Source of the DNA: Tenuifilum sp. 4138str | Lineage (GTDB): Bacteria; Bacteroidota; Bacteroidia; Bacteroidales; Tenuifilaceae | Length of the DNA stretch: 64,000 nt | Reading direction: 5' to 3' | Assembly (NCBI RefSeq): GCF_041102575.1 | Contig: NZ_JBGCUE010000014.1 | Location: 42,485-106,484 of the forward strand | Shown: piece after piece, positions 57,537 through 64,000 of the stretch | How positions within the stretch are numbered: position 1 is the first letter of the stretch | Layout of the letters: each line of letters begins with the position of its first letter | The notes under the pieces: model-generated | Told to the model about the DNA's origin: nothing | The model's input: only the letters and a program-made list of their open reading frames with translations | Databases searched by the model: none | Translations under genes and position numbers: made by a program

Positions 57537-58101
57537 GTTGTGACCAATATGTCAAAGATACAATCTGAAAGCAATTCACAACTTACAAATGTATCATATA
57601 AAATATACAGATGTTGTGACCAATATGTCAAAGATACAATCTGAAAGCAATTCACAACTAATTCAGTTACTTGACCTACACTGATAACGTTGTGACCAAT
57701 ATGTCAAAGATACAATCTGAAAGCAATTCACAACTGCTGCGATGGCAGCCTCCGCAGTATCAAGTCGTGACCAATATGTCAAAGATACAATCTGAAAGCA
57801 ATTCACAACTATTCCTAAGTTCAGAAATCAAACAATTTTGTTGTGACCAATATGTCAAAGATACAATCTGAAAGCAATTCACAACAAAAGATGCTGTTAA
57901 AGCGATTAGCTTAATGTTGTGACCAATATGTCAAAGATACAATCTGAACCGAACTTTTTTTGCGAGCTCGGCGAAGCCAAAGCAATTCACATCACCACAA
58001 ACCTACAAAAAATTGGTTGAAATGTTGTGACCAGTATGTCAAAGATACAATCTTAACCGAGTGTTTTTTGCAAGTTCGGCTAAGCATATGCAATTAACAA
58101 T
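57537..58101 (-). CRISPR. Distal part of the array: five normal and two extended repeats
   Basis: Normal 46-bp repeats start at 57537, 57613, 57689, 57764 (one change, GTCGTG) and 57840, with 29-30 base spacers. The next two (57916-57993 and 58024-58101) keep the first 33 bases and last 13 bases, diverged to different degrees, but carry 32 extra bases between them (CCGAACTTTTTTTGCGAG... and CCGAGTGTTTTTTGCAAG...). They are separated by exactly 30 bases. This end is therefore the older, decayed end of the array. Confidence 0.85.
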
Positions 58102-58166
58102 AGAAATGATTGAAATTGTAGAAATGTTACTTAAATTAGACAATCCTTACCTAAAAAAATAGAGCC

Positions 58167-58394
58167 ATGAAAAAAATTAGAACATTTAACGACGAAATCG
58201 AACGCCCCGAAAGGCTTTGCGAAACGTGCATCTATTACATTAAAAACCGAACTTGTGTTGCTTACCTTGACCGCATACCCGAAAAGTATTGGAAGCAAAA
58301 GGTTGGAGAAAAGCCGTTGCATGACAGCCCTAAGGACAATCCCGACTATGATAACATATTTTACAAGGAAAAATACATTGGAAAACTAGAGTAA
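58167..58394 (+). CDS. Small cysteine-containing hypothetical protein
   Basis: 75 residues. RLCETCIYYIKNRTCVAYLDRIP contains CxxC plus a third Cys, suggesting a small metal-binding site. The rest is charged (KPLHDSPKDNPDYDNIFY). No family is recognised. It lies 65 bases past the last extended CRISPR repeat. A short upstream frame (ending MIEIVEMLLKLDNPYLKK at 58158) may be a gene remnant. Confidence 0.6.
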   Translation: MKKIRTFNDEIERPERLCETCIYYIKNRTCVAYLDRIPEKYWKQKVGEKPLHDSPKDNPDYDNIFYKEKYIGKLE

Positions 58395-58447
58395 TGAAAG
58401 GGTTTGACAAGTTAGGGGACTACGGCGCCAGAGCCGCTAAACTATTA

Positions 58448-58478
58448 GTCGCACCCCGCGCGGGTGCGTGGATTGAAT
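58448..58478 (+). repeat. Solitary type I-C-like CRISPR repeat
   Basis: GTCGCACCCCGCGCGGGTGC followed by GTGGATTGAAT. This is the recognisable type I-C repeat form (stem CGCACCC/GGGTGCG and GTGGATTGAAA-type tail), here in a single copy with a changed tail. No I-C cas genes and no second copy are present in the window. Confidence 0.75.
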
Positions 58479-58520
58479 AAGTTTGGTTAACCCATAAACT
58501 TTGATTATTAAATACATCAA

Positions 58521-58565
58521 TTTCGCAATATGCGTTATACAAAATGCGTTATATATTTTGCGAAA
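58521..58565. promoter_or_regulatory. Operator-like repeats upstream of the AAA+ ATPase gene
   Basis: Inverted TTTCGCAA (58521-58528) and TTGCGAAA (58558-58565) enclose two direct copies of ATGCGTTATA (58530 and 58544, 14 bases apart). The site lies 41 bases before the gene. Confidence 0.5.
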
Positions 58566-58605
58566 TGTGTTTTTCTACATATATTAGCATAAAATAAATG
58601 GTAAA

Positions 58606-59742
58606 ATGGCTAGGGTAAAGGATATAAATCCCTTCTTGGTTAATAGTTATATCTCAAAGGAGTATTTTTGCAATCGTGAGGATGAGTTGAATGTCCTGCT
58701 GAGGAATGTAAGGGGTAATGTGAATACAACTTTGATATCGCCACGCAGATTGGGGAAAACAGGGCTAATTTTACGCTTTTTTGAGATGCTTGGCGAAATG
58801 GGTGATTACGGAACTGTTTACGTGGATATTTACTCCTCACGCAATCTCTCTGATTTCATTAAACTGCTTACCACTGCAATTATCAATAAGTTTCCCGAGA
58901 GAACCCCTGTGGGAAAGCGTTTCCTAAAACTGCTTAAGGGCTTACGACCAGTATTCTCGTTCGATGCCATCACTGGCGCACCGCAAGTGCAGTTTAATTA
59001 CCAATCCGAGAGCGATAAGGAATACACGCTCCAGCAATTGCTTGCTTTTATAAATGAACAACCTCATCCTGTTGTGGTTGCCATTGACGAGTTTCAGCAA
59101 ATTGCTCATTACCCCGAGAAAAATGTGGAGGCTATACTCCGTACGTATATTCAACAATTTAACCGGCTTTGTTTTATTTTTAGTGGTAGTCGAAGGCATA
59201 CCCTTATGGATATTTTTGCCAATGCCAATAGACCTTTCTACTCCAGTACCCGTTTCATCAACCTTGATGCTATTGAAAGGGTAACGTACAGAAATTTCAT
59301 TCGTGAAAAATTTGAACAAGGGGGAAGAGCTATAGATGATGAAAGCATCGATTACGTGCTGGAATGGACAAAGGGCTATACATTTTACACGCAGAGTCTT
59401 TGCAATAGGCTATATTCGTTGAGAAAAATTAACTTGGATGCCGTGAAGGCAGAGTGTTTAGCGTTGCTTAGGGAGAATGAGCCCATATACCTTCAGTTTA
59501 GAAATTTAATCACCAGTAAGCAATGGGAGTTTCTACTTGCCCTGGCAAAGGAGGAATCAGTATCACAAATATATAGCAAGGAATTCCTTGTCAAGCATCA
59601 GCTGGGTACACCCTCGTCCATTCATAGGATGCTCGATGCCCTCCTTGAGAAAGAAATGATACTTGAAAGCGTTAGCTCAACGGGATCAAGCTATAGCGTG
59701 TATGATGTATTTTTAATGCGTTGGATGCAAAGAACATATTAA
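58606..59742 (+). CDS. AAA+ ATPase of the archaeal-type/MNS-STAND-like group
   Basis: 378 residues. Walker A is SPRRLGKTGLILRFF (about residues 46-60), Walker B is PVVVAIDEFQQI (about 155), and a sensor region FIFSGSRRHTLMDIF follows. A helical and winged-helix-like C-terminus ends (HQLGTPSSIHRMLDALLEKEMI...YSVYDVFLMRWMQ). This is a large group of ATPases common in Bacteroidota genomes; proposed roles include mobile-element and defence functions, but none is established. It sits between decayed CRISPR repeats with its own operator-like site. Confidence 0.85.
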   Translation: MARVKDINPFLVNSYISKEYFCNREDELNVLLRNVRGNVNTTLISPRRLGKTGLILRFFEMLGEMGDYGTVYVDIYSSRNLSDFIKLLTTAIINKFPERTPVGKRFLKLLKGLRPVFSFDAITGAPQVQFNYQSESDKEYTLQQLLAFINEQPHPVVVAIDEFQQIAHYPEKNVEAILRTYIQQFNRLCFIFSGSRRHTLMDIFANANRPFYSSTRFINLDAIERVTYRNFIREKFEQGGRAIDDESIDYVLEWTKGYTFYTQSLCNRLYSLRKINLDAVKAECLALLRENEPIYLQFRNLITSKQWEFLLALAKEESVSQIYSKEFLVKHQLGTPSSIHRMLDALLEKEMILESVSSTGSSYSVYDVFLMRWMQRTY

Positions 59743-59776
59743 CATGTCTGTAGCACTTTATGCGGTGTAGCAAAGG

Positions 59777-59830
59777 GTATGACCAATATGCAAACGATAC
59801 AATCTGAACCAATCGTGTTTAGTGCAATTG
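59777..59830. repeat. Decayed copy of the CRISPR repeat
   Basis: GTATGACCAATATGCAAACG followed by ATACAATCTGAACC keeps about 30 bases of the repeat with a few changes, then has CC and a short insert like the two extended repeats, then GTGCAATT. It lies 1.7 kb beyond the last array repeat. Confidence 0.7.
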
Positions 59831-60733
59831 CTATTCGCATTTATTGATGCTTAGCGTATTTTGAGCAATAATTGTTTGTTCATTATGCCACTGCTCCAGG
59901 TAATACACAACCTTGCTTAACTCGTCATACAAAAAGTCATCAAGGTAATATTTAGTTCCGTTTTCCATCGTGTCGTTCTCAACCATATCTTTAAACTGCT
60001 CAAAGTTTCCTCTAAAGTCTTCCCACCAAACCGTATCGGATTCAATGGCATACAGCACTTTAGTGTAAGTATTGATTACCCTGGTAAAGTTTTGATCCTG
60101 AAGTTCTGCATCTTCAATATTGCTTTCCCGAATGAAAAGCATCGAGAGGGAGTTCAGCGAACTCAGGTTACAGTTATTCAATATGCATCTTGAGAATAGG
60201 ACATCGTTAATCCATTGGTAGGTTGGAGATAAATTGTAAAATCCTGCTTCAGCCAGTGAACACTCTTCAAACTTTGCTTTTTCTAGGTTGCAATTATCAA
60301 ACCCAACATTATTGAGTTGTGTCTTAAGGAAAACGGCAAGGTGTAAATTACTATCAAATATTAAAGAGTCGTTAAGATTTGACCTGGTAAAGTGTGCCTT
60401 GCTAATACTACATTTGTGAATTTGGGCTTTGGAAAGGTTTGTCTTTTTGACTTTAAGCCCATCAAGGTTGCATCTATTGAACCAAACGGAATCGGCTTGG
60501 CATTCAATGAACTCGACCTTATGAAAGTTACAATTCTCGAACACCGCATTGTAAAGCGTGGTTCCTTGGAATACTACATTACTTATGTTTTGGTTTTTAA
60601 TGCACAATCCCGTTAGGTCTTTACCCTGTGCAATTGCATCTTTTAGTACTGCAGTGTAATTGGGGAACATCTCACATTCTTCAAGGCTATACAAAACGTT
60701 GCCTTCGCAGTCGGTTATTGCAATTGTGCTCAT
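59831..60733 (-). CDS. Pentapeptide-repeat protein
   Basis: 300 residues. From about residue 50 to 165 there are tandem A/C-x-L/F-x-x units (NVVFQGTTLYNAVFENCNFHKVEFIECQ..., SKAQIHKCSISKAHFTRSNLNDSLIF), which form a right-handed quadrilateral beta-helix. The C-terminal 90 residues are helical. Some family members mimic DNA and protect gyrase, but this cannot be read from sequence. It is convergent with the ATPase gene across the decayed repeat. Confidence 0.87.
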   Translation of the reverse strand: MSTIAITDCEGNVLYSLEECEMFPNYTAVLKDAIAQGKDLTGLCIKNQNISNVVFQGTTLYNAVFENCNFHKVEFIECQADSVWFNRCNLDGLKVKKTNLSKAQIHKCSISKAHFTRSNLNDSLIFDSNLHLAVFLKTQLNNVGFDNCNLEKAKFEECSLAEAGFYNLSPTYQWINDVLFSRCILNNCNLSSLNSLSMLFIRESNIEDAELQDQNFTRVINTYTKVLYAIESDTVWWEDFRGNFEQFKDMVENDTMENGTKYYLDDFLYDELSKVVYYLEQWHNEQTIIAQNTLSINKCE

Positions 60734-60941
60734 ATCTTCATCTTTATTCTATCTATTCCATTTTGAAAAGTGATAATTTTGGGTTGTATTTAATATCGTT
60801 GCATTTGGAACTTTAAGCTATTGCAATAGGTAAAGTATTACTAAAGTAATGCAATTTATAAAAAACATTTGTTTACATCAATGGATTAAACGTTAGTTTT
60901 TTTTAATACAGCAATACCGCCCTGTTACAACTGGTTCCCTC

Positions 60942-61038
60942 CCATTCCGAATAATTCCGAATAATTCCGGTTCATTCCACCCCATTCCTCTAACTTCCTC
61001 TAACTTCCTCTAACTTCCTCTAACTTCTTCTAACTCCT
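60942..61038. repeat. 10-bp-periodic repeat element, third copy
   Basis: Ten-base units: CCGAATAATT twice, CCGGTTCATT, CCACCCCATT, then CCTCTAACTT four times. In reverse complement it resembles the elements at 13448 and 15943. The remainder of the gap 60734-61126 is AT-rich with the hutU promoter at its end. Confidence 0.8.
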
Positions 61039-61093
61039 TTTACATCTTAATAATCTTTCCCACCTCCCTCGCCTGAAATCGTTTTAAAATTCC

Positions 61094-61101
61094 TACCTTT
61101 G
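61094..61101 (+). promoter_or_regulatory. -7 element of the hutU promoter
   Basis: TACCTTTG matches TAnnTTTG, 25 bases before the start codon. No clear TTG lies at the right distance upstream. Confidence 0.55.
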
Positions 61102-61126
61102 CGGTAAGAGTAAAAAAAATGTAACT

Positions 61127-63142
61127 ATGACACTTGAAGAGTTCCGTAAGGATATACTGCAGGGGATTCCCGATGAGCTTCCAGCACCCAAGCCATGGGA
61201 TCCCTCGGTTAACCATGCGCCTAAGCGCAAAAAGATTCTTACCCTTGAGGAGAAGAAGCTAGCGGTTAAGAATGCCCTTAGGTATTTTCCGACAAAGCAT
61301 CATGCTGTTCTGGCCGAGGAGTTTGCCCGTGAGCTGGAGGAGTACGGTCGAATCTACATGTACCGTTTCCGGCCCGATTATAAGATTTATGCGCGATCCA
61401 TTAACGATTTCCCGCATAAATCGGTTCAGGCTGCATCTATCATGCTAATGCTAAGTAATAACCTGGATTATGCTGTGGCGCAGCATCCGCATGAGCTTAT
61501 AACCTACGGCGGGAATGGGGCGGTGTTCCAGAACTGGGCGCAGTACCGCTTAACCATGAAGTACCTGGCCGAGATGACCGATGAGCAAACCCTTGTTCTT
61601 TACTCAGGCCACCCCATGGGGCTTTTCCCATCGCACCCGGATGCACCCCGCGTGGTGGTTACCAATGGAATGATGATTCCCAACTACTCCAGTAAGGACG
61701 ACTGGGAGCGTTACAACGCACTTGGCGTGACCCAATACGGGCAGATGACAGCGGGTTCATTCATGTACATTGGCCCTCAAGGGATTGTGCATGGAACAAC
61801 CATTACCGTGATGAACGCTGGTCGTAAGCAGATGAAACCGGGCGAAACCGATTTGCGGGGTAAAATATTTGTATCATCAGGTCTTGGTGGAATGTCGGGT
61901 GCTCAGCCCAAGGCTACCGTGGTTGCAGGAATGGTTGGCGTTATTGCCGAGATTAACCCCAAGGCTGTTGAGGTTCGCCATGGACAAAAGTGGGTGGATG
62001 AGGTTTACTCCAGCCTTGACGAGCTAATTCCCAGAATTCGTGAGGCCTCTGCCAACAAGGAAGCGGTATCGCTGGCCTACCATGGGAATATTGTTGACCT
62101 TTGGGAACGGTTGGTTGAGGAGAATATCCATGTTGATTTGGGGAGCGACCAAACCTCACTCCATAACCCATTTTCTGGAGGGTACTACCCTGTAGGCCTT
62201 AGCTTTGAGGAGGCTAACAGGATGATGGCTGAACAGCCAGAACTTTTCAAGGAAAAGGTTTACGAGAGTCTTCGCAGGCATGTAAATGCTATTAATAAGA
62301 TGACAGAGCGTGGCATGTACTTTTTCGACTATGGCAATGCATTCCTACTGGAGAGTAGCCGCGCCGGTGCCGATATCCTTAAACCTAACGGCGATTTTAG
62401 GTACCCGTCCTATGTTCAGGACATAATGGGGCCCATGTTCTTTGACTACGGCTTTGGCCCATTCCGCTGGGTTTGCACCTCGTCCGATCCTAAGGATTTG
62501 GCCACCACCGATGCTATAGCACTTGAGGTACTTGAGGAGATAGCCAAGAATGCTCCTGCCGAAATCATGGGGCAGCTACAGGATAACATTCACTGGATAC
62601 GCGAGGCTGGTAAGAACAACCTGGTGGTTGGATCACAGGCCCGAATCCTTTACGCCGATGCCGAAGGCCGTATTAAGATTGCTGCTGCCTTTAACAAGGC
62701 AATCCGCGACGGGCGCATTTCAGCCCCGGTAGTGCTGGGTCGCGACCACCACGATGTATCGGGAACTGACTCGCCATACCGCGAAACATCAAACATCTAC
62801 GATGGCTCACGCTTCACTGCCGATATGGCTATCCACAACGTAATTGGTGATGCTTTCCGTGGTGCCACCTGGGTATCAATTCACAACGGAGGTGGTGTTG
62901 GCTGGGGCGAGGTAATAAACGGCGGCTTTGGCCTCACTCTCGATGGCTCCGATGCTGCCGATAGACGCCTCCACATGATGCTCCACTGGGATGTGAACAA
63001 TGGCATTGCCCGTAGGAGTTGGGCGCGTAACAGCGGCGCAATGTTTGCCATTAAGCGCGAGATGGAACGCACCCCTCTGCTCAAGGTTACGCTTCCTAAT
63101 ATTGCCGACGATAGTTTAATTGATAAGGTGGTGAAGGGCTAA
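61127..63142 (+). CDS. hutU: Urocanate hydratase
   Basis: 671 residues, the longer form found in Bacteroidota. It converts urocanate to imidazolone propionate in histidine breakdown, using tightly bound NAD+. Visible are QHPHELITYGGNGAVFQNWAQYRLTM, the NAD-binding GLGGMSGAQPKA, DLGSDQTSLHNPFSGGYYPVGLSFEEA, and HNGGGVGWGEVINGGFGLTLDGS. No other hut genes are in the window; the next gene downstream is a lipoprotein. Confidence 0.96.
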   Translation: MTLEEFRKDILQGIPDELPAPKPWDPSVNHAPKRKKILTLEEKKLAVKNALRYFPTKHHAVLAEEFARELEEYGRIYMYRFRPDYKIYARSINDFPHKSVQAASIMLMLSNNLDYAVAQHPHELITYGGNGAVFQNWAQYRLTMKYLAEMTDEQTLVLYSGHPMGLFPSHPDAPRVVVTNGMMIPNYSSKDDWERYNALGVTQYGQMTAGSFMYIGPQGIVHGTTITVMNAGRKQMKPGETDLRGKIFVSSGLGGMSGAQPKATVVAGMVGVIAEINPKAVEVRHGQKWVDEVYSSLDELIPRIREASANKEAVSLAYHGNIVDLWERLVEENIHVDLGSDQTSLHNPFSGGYYPVGLSFEEANRMMAEQPELFKEKVYESLRRHVNAINKMTERGMYFFDYGNAFLLESSRAGADILKPNGDFRYPSYVQDIMGPMFFDYGFGPFRWVCTSSDPKDLATTDAIALEVLEEIAKNAPAEIMGQLQDNIHWIREAGKNNLVVGSQARILYADAEGRIKIAAAFNKAIRDGRISAPVVLGRDHHDVSGTDSPYRETSNIYDGSRFTADMAIHNVIGDAFRGATWVSIHNGGGVGWGEVINGGFGLTLDGSDAADRRLHMMLHWDVNNGIARRSWARNSGAMFAIKREMERTPLLKVTLPNIADDSLIDKVVKG

Positions 63143-63155
63143 TGCCCTTCATCAC
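63131..63155 (+). terminator. Hairpin at the end of hutU
   Basis: GTGAAGGGC and GCCCTTCATCAC overlap the stop codon. There is no T-run, so this may stabilise the mRNA rather than terminate. Confidence 0.35.
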
Positions 63156-63170
63156 TTAAATACTTGAGAT

Positions 63171-63575
63171 ATGAAAAGGACTGCCCAACTGTTATTGTTC
63201 ATAGCAACTTTTGTATTGCTATCTGGTTCATCATGCGACAAATACGAAAAAGAGGAGGGGATTACCGGGGTTTGGCGGTGCCGGGAGAATTACCAGGGAA
63301 CCAAATTCAGGTCGTATAACGTGAGTGTTGACCGCTACACCCAACTCGATAGCTCAACCTACGTGATTTATAACCTTTACAACCTTGGGCTTGACGTTGA
63401 AACCTATGTTCAGCTTAAGGATACCGTTTTTACGGTGCTAAGCACCAATAGCGATCTATACTTTATAACTGGCAGGGGTGTTTGGCACAGGTACAGCCAA
63501 ACAATTGACTGGGAGTATAGTGTTTCAGGGCAGGTAAACGACCCATTTGTTAGCGCAACATTCGATCGTCCCTAG
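63171..63575 (+). CDS. Hypothetical lipoprotein
   Basis: 134 residues with a lipoprotein signal (MKRTAQLLLFIATFVLLSGSSC). The rest (GVWRCRENYQGTKFRSYNV ... YFITGRGVWHRYSQ) looks like a small beta-sandwich or lipocalin-like fold with no named family. It starts 28 bases after hutU on the same strand. Its end overlaps the convergent thioredoxin gene by four bases. Confidence 0.65.
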   Translation: MKRTAQLLLFIATFVLLSGSSCDKYEKEEGITGVWRCRENYQGTKFRSYNVSVDRYTQLDSSTYVIYNLYNLGLDVETYVQLKDTVFTVLSTNSDLYFITGRGVWHRYSQTIDWEYSVSGQVNDPFVSATFDRP

Positions 63576-63901
63576 TCGAAGAGGATGGAGTAGGGGCGAG
63601 CTACGGCTTGCCTGAAAGTGGCCAGGTTGATATTCCTTGCCATACGCAACGATTCTTTCCCTTCAAAAAATATTAACACGGTTGGAAAGGTAAATACTGA
63701 GAATTTCCCGCATATCTCAGGAGTTTCGTTGGCATTTACCACGTAAATGTGCATCTTGGGGAATTCACTACCAACTATTTGCTCGAGTTGGGGCAGCATA
63801 ACATGACAAACCCCGCATGCCTGTGAGTTAAAGTATATAGCACTGGCTGGCTCGCTCAGGGCCTTACTTAAATCGGACTCGTTCTGTATAACTTTTACCA
63901 T
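63572..63901 (-). CDS. Thioredoxin-family protein
   Basis: 109 residues. The active site is SQACGVCHVMLP (CxxC as CGVC instead of CGPC), and the cis-proline is in FTFPTVLIFFEG. There is no signal peptide, so it is probably cytoplasmic. Its divergence from thioredoxin 1 suggests a specialised disulfide role. Confidence 0.85.
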   Translation of the reverse strand: MVKVIQNESDLSKALSEPASAIYFNSQACGVCHVMLPQLEQIVGSEFPKMHIYVVNANETPEICGKFSVFTFPTVLIFFEGKESLRMARNINLATFRQAVARPYSILFD

Positions 63902-63934
63902 TCGTAGTATGTTCCGTTACTTATATAATCGTCA

Positions 63935-63975
63935 AATCAAATTGTGCAAAAAATATAAATCAAATTGTGCAAAAA
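63935..63975. repeat. Two direct 18-base repeats upstream of the thioredoxin gene
   Basis: AATCAAATTGTGCAAAAA occurs at 63935-63952 and 63958-63975 (23-base period). It is a possible binding site pair in the promoter region of the minus-strand gene. The rest of the edge is AT-rich. Confidence 0.5.
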
Positions 63976-64000
63976 TAATTTTAATTGCATTTAAATAGCA

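Noticed and set aside
57671..57871. Open frame across the distal array
   Set aside because: It is also a translation of repeats and spacers, without a plausible start or family.
57916..57993. The first extended repeat as a second tracrRNA or natural single-guide RNA
   Set aside because: It has no terminator or AATAAGG-type segment after the anti-repeat, and its spacing is that of an array unit.

Overview
The window is chromosomal DNA from a member of the Bacteroidota, most likely the Bacteroidales. The evidence is a complete Rnf operon with an RseC gene, a CotH protein ending in a type IX-secretion-like sorting domain, DUF2490, DUF2795 and DUF3127 proteins, an LptA/OstA-like protein beside three SurA/PpiC chaperones, and many promoters of the Bacteroidota type (TTG/TTTG, about 17-20 bases, then TAnnTTTG). 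No tRNA or rRNA gene was recognised. Most start codons given here were moved inward from longer open frames that began at TTG or GTG, to an ATG that fits a signal peptide or the family N-terminus.

Layout. 1-5.9 kb: the end of a PflX-like radical SAM gene, an acyl-CoA synthetase, PsiE, a methyltransferase, a LolD/MacB-type ABC ATPase and a cobalamin adenosyltransferase. 5.9-13.3 kb, minus strand: an outer-membrane biogenesis block (OstA-like, three periplasmic PPIase-type chaperones) and guaB. 13.4-16 kb: a PAS histidine kinase flanked by inverted copies of a 10-bp-periodic repeat. 16-30 kb: housekeeping genes (S9 peptidase, thioredoxins, mnmD, FKBP, MscS, guanine deaminase, patatin, rlmB, ABC-F, CotH). 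30.1-31 kb and 44.2-44.6 kb: non-coding repeat clusters sharing an inverted element of about 196 bp. Between them lie rseC-rnfBCDGEA, alaS, two M23 peptidases, a MerR regulator, a Nif3 protein and a zinc-ribbon protein. 44.6-46.7 kb: a LemA/TPM cluster.

46.8-60 kb is the accessory region: a type II-C CRISPR-Cas locus. A short tracrRNA is divergent from cas9. Next come cas9, a REP-associated tyrosine transposase (RAYT) gene, cas1 and cas2, each gene followed by a REP-like palindrome except cas2. A hairpin oriented to terminate leftward array transcription follows cas2, then a 29-repeat array of 46-bp repeats. The tracrRNA anti-repeat shows that crRNAs come from the minus strand, so the array is read toward cas2. 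Each repeat contains a Bacteroidota promoter on that strand.

The array is then interrupted by 2.28 kb of AT-rich DNA (a gene missing its start, a complete lipoprotein gene and a gene missing its end) lying directly between two intact repeats. Five more normal repeats and two 78-bp 'extended' repeats follow. Further out are a small cysteine protein, a lone type I-C-like repeat, an AAA+ ATPase and one more decayed repeat. The window closes with a pentapeptide-repeat protein, urocanate hydratase, a lipoprotein and a thioredoxin.

The observations most worth following are the giant spacer-like insert, the RAYT/REP invasion of the cas operon, the repeat-embedded promoters, the fold-back in the tracrRNA, and the extended repeats at the distal end.
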